Shown here in pieces: positions 38,160-46,403 of a stretch of 64,000 nucleotides of DNA. Both the position numbers and the translations under genes were made by a program. Each line of letters opens with the position of its first letter. The first letter of the stretch is position 1. This DNA comes from Demequina aurantiaca (GTDB taxonomy: Bacteria; Actinomycetota; Actinomycetes; Actinomycetales; Demequinaceae). Below the pieces are notes generated by a model that worked only from the letters and a program-made list of their open reading frames with translations, was not told the origin of the DNA and did no database searches. The stretch covers positions 186,001 to 250,000 of the forward strand of contig NZ_BBRF01000002.1 of NCBI RefSeq assembly GCF_000975135.1. Reading direction: 5' to 3'.

Positions 38160-38570
38160 CTAGTTGGTCGCCTTTGCGCACTCGCCGCATAGGCCAGTGA
38201 TTTCCACGGTGTGATCGATACTGGAGTAGCCGTGCGTGGCCGCGAGCTGAGTGGCCCACGCCTCGAAGTCTGGAACGTCAATTTCTTCTGCCGCTCCGCA
38301 GCGGCGACACCGCAGATGATGGTGGTGCTCGTCGCCGGCCTCGCAGCGGCGGTAGAGCGTCTCGCCGGAGTCGGTGACGACCGCGTCGACCTCACCGGAT
38401 TCGGCGAGCGACTGCAGCGCGCGATACACCGTGGCGAGGCCCACGGTTGAGGACTCATGGCGCAACACGTCGTGCCATTGCTGCGCAGAACGGAAATCGC
38501 CCGCCGTCGCCAAAGCGGACAGGATCTCGGCGCGCTGTCGGGTCTGGCGTGGCTTGGGCTTGGAGGTCAT
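38160..38570 (-). CDS. zur: Zinc uptake regulator of the Fur family
   Basis: A 136-residue Fur-family repressor: winged helix (TRQRAEILSALATAG, GLATVYRALQSLAESGEV) and a dimerisation domain with a His-rich DEHHHHLRCRRCG and a second CxxC (CGEC), forming the structural zinc site. Zur rather than Fur is called because it overlaps znuB by four bases and a Zur-type box sits before znuA. It would be autoregulated. Confidence 0.88.
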   Translation of the reverse strand: MTSKPKPRQTRQRAEILSALATAGDFRSAQQWHDVLRHESSTVGLATVYRALQSLAESGEVDAVVTDSGETLYRRCEAGDEHHHHLRCRRCGAAEEIDVPDFEAWATQLAATHGYSSIDHTVEITGLCGECAKATN

Positions 38571-39436
38571 GAGGACACCACCGTGCGGCTGGTGGTTGCT
38601 CGCGAGCGACGCCGCGCAAGGGCCGTTCCGATGCTGACTACCAGGAACAACACCACGCCGAGTACGACGATAAGTGCACCAGGCTGCAGGTTGTGTTCAA
38701 GTGTGATGCCCACGCCGGTCACACACAGCGTGGCGCCGATGCCCATGGCTAGCCACATGGTGCGGGCAAAGGAGCGCGTGAGTAGTTGGGCGATGGCTAC
38801 CGGCAGGATCATCAGGGCTGAGACGAGGAGCACACCAACCACGCGCATGGCAACCGTAATGGTCACGGCCGCGAGCACCGCGACCACCATATTGAGCGCC
38901 CGGACGGGAAGGCCGATTGAGAAGGCGAATTCCTGATCATGGGTGACGGCAAAGAGGGCTTGTCGCAGTCCGAGGCCAACCACGAGGATGACGACGGCGA
39001 GGCCGACCGTCACCCACACGTCGGTCCAGGTCACCGTGGAGATAGAGCCGAACAGGTAGCCGAGCAGATTGGCATTGGTGCCGCCCGCGGCACCAATGAG
39101 TAGCACGCCAGCCGCAATGCCGCCGTAAAACAGGATAGCCATCACGACGTCCGCGCCGGTGGTGCCGTGTGAGCGCATGCGCTCGATGATCGCTGCGGCG
39201 GCAATCGCGAACACGATTGCGCCGGGGATGGCGAGCGCGTCACGCTCGGCGAACCCGGCCCACGAACCAGCGAGCCAGCCCGCCGCAACACCGGCGAGGG
39301 CGACGTGGCCGATGCCGTCACCGAGTAGCGCCATGCGCCGCTGCACCAGGTAGGTTCCGACGATGGGGGCCGCTAGCCCCACGAGAAGAGCGACCAGCAG
39401 CATGCGCTGCACCAGCGGATCGGTGAGCAGGCTCAT
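38567..39436 (-). CDS. znuB: Zinc ABC transporter permease
   Basis: A 289-residue ABC-3 family permease with about eight hydrophobic helices; the N-terminal RRMALLGDGIGHVALAGVA is the family hallmark. It forms the channel with ZnuC. Start overlaps znuC by four bases, end overlaps zur by four bases. Confidence 0.9.
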   Translation of the reverse strand: MSLLTDPLVQRMLLVALLVGLAAPIVGTYLVQRRMALLGDGIGHVALAGVAAGWLAGSWAGFAERDALAIPGAIVFAIAAAAIIERMRSHGTTGADVVMAILFYGGIAAGVLLIGAAGGTNANLLGYLFGSISTVTWTDVWVTVGLAVVILVVGLGLRQALFAVTHDQEFAFSIGLPVRALNMVVAVLAAVTITVAMRVVGVLLVSALMILPVAIAQLLTRSFARTMWLAMGIGATLCVTGVGITLEHNLQPGALIVVLGVVLFLVVSIGTALARRRSRATTSRTVVSS

Positions 39437-40227
39437 GAGGTCACTTCCCAGTTCAGGCGCGGTTCGCCCTCGTGCGGGTCGTCGTGCGGGTGCACGTGAT
39501 CGTGACCGGGTAGGGCGTGGACACCCAGGTCACGAGGCGGCTCGCCAACGTGGGTGACGCAACCGTGCTCCAGCACCACCGCGGTGTCGATCAGTGGCGC
39601 GAGGGCTCCCAGCTCATGCAACACAATTACGATCGCGGTGCCGGCCTTTTTGCGGTCGTCGAGGGCGTGAGCGAGCGCCTCCTGGCTGGGGACGTCGACC
39701 CCGGCCATGGGCTCGTCCAGGATGAGTAGTTCGGGATTGCGCACGAGCGCGCGGGCGATGAGCACACGCTGTTGCTGACCGCCGGACAAGCGCGAGACAT
39801 CCTTGCTGGCCAGGTTGCCGATTCCCATGTCTGCCAGCGTCTGCTCCGCGCGAGTGCGCGCGTCGCGAGGAGCTCTCAGGTGGCCGCCGCCCAGCAGTCC
39901 AGAGCTGACGACTTCGCGTGCCGTCGCGGAAACTCCTGACGCGGCACTGATGCGTTGGGGGACGTAACCGACCCGGCCCATGGTTTTGCGAGACGGCTTC
40001 TCGCCAAAGATGCGAATGTCGCCGGTCGAGTGCGCGATGGCTCCCACCACGGTCCGCACCAGAGTGGACTTGCCGGAACCGTTGCCGCCCATGATGGCGA
40101 CGACCTCACCGGGGGCGCACCCAAAGTCCACGCCGTGCAGGATTTGGGTGCCTCCGAGCGCCACCGTGACGCCAGCGACGTCAACGGCGGCTGTGGTGGG
40201 TGCCGGGTAAGGCTTAGGCACAGTCAA
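39433..40227 (-). CDS. znuC: Zinc ABC transporter ATP-binding protein
   Basis: A 264-residue ABC ATPase with Walker A GGNGSGKST, signature LSGGQQQR and Walker B LLILDEP. The C-terminus is His/Asp-rich (HDHVHPHDDPHEGE), which may hold zinc. The start overlaps the znuA end by 14 bases, so translation is coupled. Confidence 0.92.
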   Translation of the reverse strand: MTVPKPYPAPTTAAVDVAGVTVALGGTQILHGVDFGCAPGEVVAIMGGNGSGKSTLVRTVVGAIAHSTGDIRIFGEKPSRKTMGRVGYVPQRISAASGVSATAREVVSSGLLGGGHLRAPRDARTRAEQTLADMGIGNLASKDVSRLSGGQQQRVLIARALVRNPELLILDEPMAGVDVPSQEALAHALDDRKKAGTAIVIVLHELGALAPLIDTAVVLEHGCVTHVGEPPRDLGVHALPGHDHVHPHDDPHEGEPRLNWEVTS

Positions 40228-41224
40228 GGGCGCCTTGGAGGCTGGAGAGGTTGCGGTTCATCACGCTCATGTAGTCATCATCCCCGACAACACCCTCAAC
40301 TGGATCTAGAACCGCGGTGGTGACCCCAGCATCGGACGCGAGGGCCTCGGCCACGTTGGCACTCACGAGCGACTCAGTGAAGACGGTGGTTGCGCCATCC
40401 GCAGCCATGAGGTCGCGGATCTCGCGCACGCGAGCGGGCGAAGGCTCGGCGTCCGGGTCGATGCCGCTGAGGCCCTCTTGGTGCAGGCCGTAACGACTCG
40501 TCAAGTATCCGAACGCCTCGTGAGTGACAAAGATGTCGTCACGCTCGCACTGAGCGAGGCCATCGCTGAACGCCGAGTCGAGTCCGGTGAGGTCACTCAC
40601 CAGCGCGGAGGCGTTGGCAATGTAGTCCGCGGCATTCGCTGGGTCGAGCTGTGCAAACTCTTCGCCCACGGCCGATGCGTAGGTGGCCAGTAGCGTGGGG
40701 TCGAGCCAGAAGTGTGGGTCGATAGTGCCGTGATCGTGGTCGGCGTGGTCGTCCTCAGCGTGGTCGTCGTCCGCATGGTCATGGTCGGCGTGGTCATCAT
40801 CGGCGTCAACCGCGGTTTCGTGGTCGGCCGCGTCCTTAAGTGGCACGACGGTCGCCGCGTCGAGCGACTCCACATCCGTTGCTGCCACGGCGTCATCGAC
40901 GGCGGGCTGAAAGTCGGAGAGGTACAGCACTACATCCGCCTGCTGCATCTCGCGTACGGCTACAGGGGAGAGTTCCAGGTCGTGAGGTTCGACACCGGGA
41001 GCGGTGAGCTCCTGGATCGTGCCATGGTCGCCGGCAACGTGCTCCGCTACATACGCGAGCGGGTAGAACGCCGCAGCGATGTTGAGCGTTGGCGTGGCAA
41101 CCTCAGTCTCCTGGCTGGAGGTGCTTGCGCTCGCAGGCGCATCGTCGGCGCCGGCCGAGCAGGCCGAGAGTGAGAGGGCGCCGAGGACGGCGGCAGTGAG
41201 GGCGGGGCGCGCAATAGTGTTCAT
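40214..41224 (-). CDS. znuA: Zinc-binding lipoprotein
   Basis: A 336-residue cluster-9 binding protein: signal peptide with lipobox SLSAC (Cys22), then the ZnuA fold with VEPHDLELSP and a long His/Asp-rich loop (repeated DDHAD units) before IDPHFWLDP. That loop is typical of zinc-specific members. GGAGG precedes the ATG at 41224; a longer frame to 41473 has no signal peptide logic. A Zur box overlaps its promoter. Confidence 0.92.
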   Translation of the reverse strand: MNTIARPALTAAVLGALSLSACSAGADDAPASASTSSQETEVATPTLNIAAAFYPLAYVAEHVAGDHGTIQELTAPGVEPHDLELSPVAVREMQQADVVLYLSDFQPAVDDAVAATDVESLDAATVVPLKDAADHETAVDADDDHADHDHADDDHAEDDHADHDHGTIDPHFWLDPTLLATYASAVGEEFAQLDPANAADYIANASALVSDLTGLDSAFSDGLAQCERDDIFVTHEAFGYLTSRYGLHQEGLSGIDPDAEPSPARVREIRDLMAADGATTVFTESLVSANVAEALASDAGVTTAVLDPVEGVVGDDDYMSVMNRNLSSLQGALDCA

Positions 41225-41231
41225 GCCTCCA

Positions 41232-41260
41232 AGTGTATTGGTATTGATAATCATTGTCAA
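41232..41260 (-). promoter_or_regulatory. znuA promoter with Zur box
   Basis: On the minus strand TTGACA (41255-41260), 17 bases, TACACT (41232-41237) make a good promoter. The palindrome TGACAATGATTATCA (41245-41259), matching Zur-type TGAnAATnATTnTCA, overlaps the -35 and the spacer, so bound Zur-Zn would block polymerase. The expected start is at or within a base of the znuA ATG, so the message may be leaderless. Confidence 0.85.
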
Positions 41261-41358
41261 TAAGCGGAGGAGCGACGGGCCGCTGAGGCAACCACAGCAT
41301 CGGCCTCGCGTGGATAGACTGTGCCGAGCAACTTTCCCGTGTATTGAAGGAGTCCCCA

Positions 41359-42744
41359 GTGGCACAGCCGTCCCGTCTTGACAGTGCGATCTCACTCGCG
41401 AAGCGTCGTGGCTTCGTGTTCCCTGCAGGCGAGATCTACGGCGGCACGCGCTCGGCGTGGGACTACGGCCCACTGGGAGTGGAGCTCAAGGAGAACATCA
41501 AGCGTCAGTGGTGGCGCGCAATGGTCAACACGCGCGACGACATCGTCGGCCTTGACTCCTCAGTGATCCTGCCCACCAAGGTGTGGGAAGCATCGGGCCA
41601 CCTCAAAGCATTTACCGACCCGCTCGTTGAGTGCACGAGCTGCCACAAGCGATACCGCGAGGACCACCTGCTTGAGGAGTTCGAGGAAAAGAAGGGACGA
41701 GTCCCCGAGAACGGCCTGGCAGATATCGCGTGTGCGAACTGCGGAACCCGTGACGCCTGGACCGAGCCGCGCAACTTCAACGGCCTCCTCAAGACATACC
41801 TCGGCGCCGTCGAGGACGAGTCGGGGCTGCACTACCTGCGTCCCGAGACCGCGCAGGGCATTTTTGTGAACTTCGCGAACGTCATGCAGGCCACGCGCCA
41901 GAAGCCGCCGTTCGGCATCGCACAAATCGGCAAGAGCTTCCGCAACGAGATCACCCCCGGCAACTTCATCTTCCGCACCCGCGAGTTCGAGCAGATGGAG
42001 ATGGAGTTCTTTGTGGTGCCCGGCACCGACGAGGAGTGGCACCAGAAGTGGATCGACGAGCGCACCGACTGGTACGTGGGCCTCGGCATTGATCGTGACA
42101 ACCTGCGCCAGTACGAGCACGCACAGGAGAAGCTGTCGCACTATTCCAAGCGCACCGTGGACATCGAGTACCGCTTTGGGTTCCAGGGCAGCGAGTGGGG
42201 CGAGCTCGAGGGCATCGCGAACCGCACCGACTTTGACCTCAAGACGCACCACGAGCACTCGGGCAAGGACCTCCAGTTCCGCGACCCAGTGACCAACGAA
42301 AAGTTCTTCCCGTACGTGATCGAGCCCGCCGCCGGCCTGACGCGTTCGCTAATGGCGTTCCTGGTCGAGGCCTACGTTGAGGACGAGGCGCCCAACACCA
42401 AGGGCGGCGTCGACAAGCGCACCGTCTTGCGCCTCGACCACCGCCTCGCTCCCGTCAAGGCCGCGGTGCTGCCGCTGTCCAAGTCCGAGGACCTGAGCCC
42501 GACGGCGCGCAATCTTGCCAAGGAGCTGCGCGGCTCGTGGAACGTGGACTACGACGAGACGCAGGCCATTGGCAAGCGCTACCGTCGCCAGGACGAGATT
42601 GGCACGCCGTATTGCGTCACGGTGGACTTCGAGACGCTCGAGGACCAAGCTGTGACCATCCGCGACCGTGACACGATGCAGCAGGAGCGCGTGGGTCTCA
42701 GTCAGGTGCAGGGCTACCTCGCTCAGCGCCTGATCGGCGCATAG
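41359..42744 (+). CDS. glyS: Glycyl-tRNA synthetase (alpha2 type)
   Basis: A 461-residue class II synthetase of the homodimeric type. Motif 1 region ([15 protein letters not shown]), motif 2 ([19 protein letters not shown]) and motif 3 (GLTRSLMAF) are visible, and a zinc site is formed by CTSC and CANC. GAAGGAG precedes the GTG at 41359 by seven bases; an earlier TTG is less likely. Confidence 0.95.
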   Translation: MAQPSRLDSAISLAKRRGFVFPAGEIYGGTRSAWDYGPLGVELKENIKRQWWRAMVNTRDDIVGLDSSVILPTKVWEASGHLKAFTDPLVECTSCHKRYREDHLLEEFEEKKGRVPENGLADIACANCGTRDAWTEPRNFNGLLKTYLGAVEDESGLHYLRPETAQGIFVNFANVMQATRQKPPFGIAQIGKSFRNEITPGNFIFRTREFEQMEMEFFVVPGTDEEWHQKWIDERTDWYVGLGIDRDNLRQYEHAQEKLSHYSKRTVDIEYRFGFQGSEWGELEGIANRTDFDLKTHHEHSGKDLQFRDPVTNEKFFPYVIEPAAGLTRSLMAFLVEAYVEDEAPNTKGGVDKRTVLRLDHRLAPVKAAVLPLSKSEDLSPTARNLAKELRGSWNVDYDETQAIGKRYRRQDEIGTPYCVTVDFETLEDQAVTIRDRDTMQQERVGLSQVQGYLAQRLIGA

Positions 42745-42777
42745 TCCTCGTCACTTTCAGGGCGGTCGGTAATTCCA

Positions 42778-43914
42778 GTGCACTCGCATACTGATGCTCC
42801 ACCGCGCGCGACGCGTCGCACATCGCTCATTCTGGGTGTGCTCGTTGGAATCATCGGGGTGGCGGTAGCGGTCGGAGCCGTGGCGACATGGCCGACCAAC
42901 CTGTCGACTCTCGGGTCGGAACAGTCGACTGCTGATGACGCCTCGTGGGCCACCGCCGATGTGGTGTCGGTCGACAATGCCACGGGGGAAATGACGGTCG
43001 ATGTCGAGACCGTGGACGGACCTGTCCGCGAGACCGTCCAACCCTCCGGTGTGCCGGGAACGCTCATTGGCGCTGGTGATTCCATCCGGGTTCTCGTGCT
43101 GCCGGATGGTTCCCTGGTCTTCTCGGACTTTGAGCGCACGCAGCCGATGCTGCTATTGCTGGTGATCTACATCTTGGTCGTACTGCTGGTGGCACGTTGG
43201 CGCGGCGCTGGTGCGCTGTTGGGTCTCGGAATCGCGTTCGGCATTGTGGTGTTCTACGCGGTGCCTTCGTTGCTGGATGGCAACAATCCAGTGGTCGTCG
43301 GCCTGGTGACCGGTGCCGGAGCCTTGTTCGCATTGCTGTACATCGCGCACGGGGTCAACGCCCGCACCACGACGGCCTACCTGGGAACCATCGCGGGACT
43401 CGGAGTCATCGCGATCATCGGCGTGTGGGCGGTTGCCGCCGCGAACATCCCGGGTGTGCCGTCGGAAGCCGAGCTCACCCTGTATTACGTCAACGGCAAC
43501 ATCGAACTACGTGGCCTTGCTTTGTGCGGACTCATGCTGGCCGGATTGGGCATTCTCAACGATGTGACGGTGACGCAGGCATCGGCCGCCTGGGAGTTAC
43601 GCAGTGCGCGGCCGGACCTCTCTCGGATCCAGTTGTACAAGCGGACCATGCGGATTGGGCGCGACCATATCGCTTCGACCGTCTACACCTTCGCCTTCGC
43701 CTACGTGGGTGCCTCGCTTCCCCTCATCATCATTGTGTTGCTCTACGACACCAGTGCAGGGACCGCCATCACGTCCTCCGAGGTGGCCGGTGAGGTGGTG
43801 CGGACGCTGGTCGGGTCGATCGGCCTGGTGCTGGCGGTGCCGATGACCACGGCGATCGCGGCACTCGTCGTGGGTCGCAGGGCGGTGCGCACGGAACCGA
43901 GCGCGCGTAGTTGA
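42778..43914 (+). CDS. YibE/F family membrane protein
   Basis: A 378-residue protein: an N-terminal helix (about 17-39), an extracytoplasmic domain (about 40-120) and about seven further helices. AHGVNARTTTAYLGT and GLGILNDVTVTQASA are typical of the YibE/F family, whose function is unknown. The ribosome site before the GTG is weak. It stands between glyS and dus without overlap. Confidence 0.85.
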   Translation: MHSHTDAPPRATRRTSLILGVLVGIIGVAVAVGAVATWPTNLSTLGSEQSTADDASWATADVVSVDNATGEMTVDVETVDGPVRETVQPSGVPGTLIGAGDSIRVLVLPDGSLVFSDFERTQPMLLLLVIYILVVLLVARWRGAGALLGLGIAFGIVVFYAVPSLLDGNNPVVVGLVTGAGALFALLYIAHGVNARTTTAYLGTIAGLGVIAIIGVWAVAAANIPGVPSEAELTLYYVNGNIELRGLALCGLMLAGLGILNDVTVTQASAAWELRSARPDLSRIQLYKRTMRIGRDHIASTVYTFAFAYVGASLPLIIIVLLYDTSAGTAITSSEVAGEVVRTLVGSIGLVLAVPMTTAIAALVVGRRAVRTEPSARS

Positions 43915-43947
43915 GGTTCCCACCGCGGGGCGTGCGAAAATGGTGCC

Positions 43948-45144
43948 ATGACTGTGGTGAATGACGCTTCCGACGCGCCCGCGCCGGCTCCCGCGCGCGT
44001 CCTGCCGCCGCTGAGCATCGGCCCCATCACGGTGGACACTCCCGTGATTCTCGCGCCGATGGCGGGCATTACCAACGCCGCCTTCCGCAGACTGTGCCGC
44101 GAGCACGGCGGCGGGCTCTATGTGGCCGAGATGGTCACCTCGCGCGCGCTGGTCGAGCGCACCCGGGAGTCGATGCGCATCATTCACCATGACCCGGACG
44201 AGAAGCCGCGGTCGGTGCAGGTCTACGGGGTCGACCCGTCGACCATCGGTGCGGCCGTGAAGATGCTGGTGCAGGAAGATCGCGCCGACCACATTGACAT
44301 GAACTTTGGCTGCCCCGTGCCCAAGGTCACCAAGAAGGGCGGGGGAGCGGTCCTGCCATGGAAGCGCGACCTCTTCCGCGACATCGTGCGCGCGGCGGTT
44401 CGTGAGGCGGACCCGTACGGCATTCCCGTCACCGTGAAGATGCGGAAGGGGATCGACGATGACCACTTGACGTACTTGGATGCTGGGCGCATGGCTGAGG
44501 CCGAGGGGGTCGCGGCCGTCGCGCTACACGCACGGACCGCCGCTGACTACTATTCGGGCGAGGCTGATTGGGAAGCCATCGCGCGTCTCAAGGAAGCCGT
44601 GACAAGCGTTCCCGTGCTCGGCAACGGTGACATCTGGGCGGCTGAGGATGCGCTGCGGATGGTCGAGCGAACCGGCTGCGATGGTGTCGTGGTGGGTCGT
44701 GGATGCCAGGGGCGGCCGTGGCTGTTCGCGGACCTGCAGGCGGCCTTCGAGGGGCGACCCGAGCGCGTTCAGCCCGGGCTGCGGGTGGTGGCGGACACCA
44801 TCTATCGCCACGGCGAGCTCATGGTCACGTTCTTCGACGATGACGAGCAGAAGGCGATGCGCGAGATTCGCAAACATGTCGCCTGGTACTTCAAGGGTTA
44901 TCCCGTCGGTGGCGACGTGCGACGATCTCTCGGCCTGGTCGAGTCACTGTCCCAACTGCGTGGACTGCTCGACGGGCTCGACCTCGACTTGCCGTATCCC
45001 GGTGTCGGCGCCGAAGGTGCGCGTGGTCGCCAAGGCACTCCGAAGCGTCCGTCGTGCCCCGATGGGTGGCTCGACACCCAGGACATCACGCCCGACCTTG
45101 AGCTCAAACTGCGCGAGGCAGAACTCAGCGTCTCCGGCGGCTAG
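43948..45144 (+). CDS. dusB: tRNA-dihydrouridine synthase
   Basis: A 398-residue flavoprotein reducing uridines in tRNA. The FMN barrel starts at VILAPMAGITNAAFR, and the catalytic Cys is Cys122 in NFGCPVPKVTKKGGG. The C-terminal helical domain follows. DusB is the best match among bacterial types (AGITNAAFR and VTKKGGGAVL), but the subclass is inferred. Confidence 0.92.
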   Translation: MTVVNDASDAPAPAPARVLPPLSIGPITVDTPVILAPMAGITNAAFRRLCREHGGGLYVAEMVTSRALVERTRESMRIIHHDPDEKPRSVQVYGVDPSTIGAAVKMLVQEDRADHIDMNFGCPVPKVTKKGGGAVLPWKRDLFRDIVRAAVREADPYGIPVTVKMRKGIDDDHLTYLDAGRMAEAEGVAAVALHARTAADYYSGEADWEAIARLKEAVTSVPVLGNGDIWAAEDALRMVERTGCDGVVVGRGCQGRPWLFADLQAAFEGRPERVQPGLRVVADTIYRHGELMVTFFDDDEQKAMREIRKHVAWYFKGYPVGGDVRRSLGLVESLSQLRGLLDGLDLDLPYPGVGAEGARGRQGTPKRPSCPDGWLDTQDITPDLELKLREAELSVSGG

Positions 45145-45174
45145 CTAGCCCCAGCATCGGCCGCTCAGTTGTCA

Positions 45175-45765
45175 CTACTTCGCGACGTCGTGCACCGGCA
45201 TCAAGTGCAGTTGCACCATGCCGTCCTCAAACTTGAGTACGTCCGTGACGGTCAGTTCGCGCGGGTTGTCCGCCCCGGCGAAGAGTGGGTGGCCGCGACC
45301 CAGCACCGTCGGCATCTGCGTCACGATGATTTGGTCGATTTGATCGGCGTCCAGGGCCTGGCGGATGAGGTTGCCACCGTCGAGGTAGACGTCCTTCTCG
45401 CCGGCCGCGTCGTGCGCCTCCGCAATGAGGTTCTTGATGGGTGCCGATGCGGTCGTCACGGTGGGTGGTGCATCGTCGAGTGGGCGGGAGGTCGCCACGA
45501 TCACGGGAGTGTCACCATACGGCCACTCGTCAAACGTCGAGACAACGTCATACGTGCGCCTGCCCATGAGCAGGCAGCCCACGTCGCGGAAGAAGTCGTC
45601 GTATTGCAGTGCGTCAGCGGGGCGTTCAGCCCAGTTCCCACTGGCGAGTGGCCCGTGGTCCGCTCGCGGCTGCGTGAGCCAGTCAAGTCCATCGTGAACA
45701 TCCGCGATGAAGCCGTCCAGCGAACAGGCAATGTAGACGCGCACGCGTCCGGGAAGGTTGTCCAT
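45175..45765 (-). CDS. Dihydrofolate-reductase-like RibD C-terminal domain protein
   Basis: A 196-residue reductase of the RibD C-terminal/DHFR fold: VYIACSLDGFIAD at the start, CLLMGRRTYD, and DGGNLIRQAL near the end. Such stand-alone proteins are NADPH-dependent; the substrate is unknown. GAGAGGC precedes the ATG at 45765. It is convergent with dusB. Confidence 0.88.
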   Translation of the reverse strand: MDNLPGRVRVYIACSLDGFIADVHDGLDWLTQPRADHGPLASGNWAERPADALQYDDFFRDVGCLLMGRRTYDVVSTFDEWPYGDTPVIVATSRPLDDAPPTVTTASAPIKNLIAEAHDAAGEKDVYLDGGNLIRQALDADQIDQIIVTQMPTVLGRGHPLFAGADNPRELTVTDVLKFEDGMVQLHLMPVHDVAK

Positions 45766-45807
45766 GCCTCTCACGCTACGCCGTCGCGACACACGCGGCC
45801 AACGGAG

Positions 45808-46278
45808 TCAGGAGGGCAGGATCGGTCGGTTTTCGTAGAACGTCTGCAGCACGACCGTGGTGTGGGTATTGACTGATGCGGCGGAGCGGATGTCGCGAAT
45901 GAGTGACTCCAGGTGCCGCGGGGAGGCCACGCGAACGAGCAACATGTAGGCCGAGTCACCAGCGATCGAATGGCAGGCCTCGATCTCGGTGAGGTGCTCA
46001 AGGAGCTCGGGGGCGTTGTCGGGTTGGCCCGGGTCTAGTGGGGTGATCTCGACAAAGGCCGCGAGTGGCTTGCCTACGGATTCAGGGTCGACCAGTGCGC
46101 GATATCCCGTGATGACGCCTCGCGTCTCGAGTTTGCGTAGGCGCGCCTGCACCGCCGATACGGACAGGCCGACAGTGGTTGATAGCTCAGCGAGAGTCGC
46201 GCGGCCATCAAGCGACATCGCGCGAACGATACCTGCGTCGATGTCGTCGTCAAGGTGTGCGGGTGTGTCGTTGGCCAT
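45808..46278 (-). CDS. Lrp/AsnC family regulator
   Basis: A 156-residue regulator with an AsnC-type helix-turn-helix (RATLAELSTTVGLSVSAVQARLRKLE) and a RAM effector-binding domain (ACHSIAGDSAYMLLVRV). The family responds to amino acids and forms dimers to octamers. It is divergent from the DUF6421-like operon, and duplicated operator-like elements lie between them, so it most likely controls that operon and senses an amino acid handled by it (inference). Confidence 0.92.
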   Translation of the reverse strand: MANDTPAHLDDDIDAGIVRAMSLDGRATLAELSTTVGLSVSAVQARLRKLETRGVITGYRALVDPESVGKPLAAFVEITPLDPGQPDNAPELLEHLTEIEACHSIAGDSAYMLLVRVASPRHLESLIRDIRSAASVNTHTTVVLQTFYENRPILPS

Positions 46279-46308
46279 ATCCCGAGGCTACCAGGGGAGC
46301 ATCGTCGT

Positions 46309-46325
46309 GGCAGGAATCTTTCCCG
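46309..46325 (+). promoter_or_regulatory. Candidate Lrp operator, copy 1
   Basis: GGCAGGAATCTTTCCCG, with an inner GGAA...TTCC dyad, sits just upstream of the -35 of the DUF6421-like operon. A copy with two changes follows 31 bases on. Confidence 0.6.
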
Positions 46326-46333
46326 CAAAACAG

Positions 46334-46362
46334 ATGACAGGCAGGAATATCTCCCGTAGGCT
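46334..46362 (+). promoter_or_regulatory. Probable promoter of the DUF6421-like operon with operator copy 2 in the spacer
   Basis: ATGACA (46334-46339) and TAGGCT (46357-46362) are separated by exactly 17 bases, and those 17 bases are the second operator copy, GGCAGGAATATCTCCCG (46340-46356). Start-to-start spacing of the two copies is 31 bases, about three helical turns, so they face the same side of the DNA. Confidence 0.6.
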
Positions 46363-46403
46363 CAGAATACGAGGACGACCCAACGCAGGGACCGGAGGTT
46401 CAC

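Noticed and set aside
40712-40830. GTGGTC-type repeats as a microsatellite or CRISPR
   Set aside because: They code for the His/Asp-rich zinc loop of ZnuA on the minus strand and are irregular.
41225-41473. Longer znuA start near 41473
   Set aside because: It would overlap the start of glyS and put the lipoprotein signal far inside the protein; GGAGG marks the ATG at 41224.
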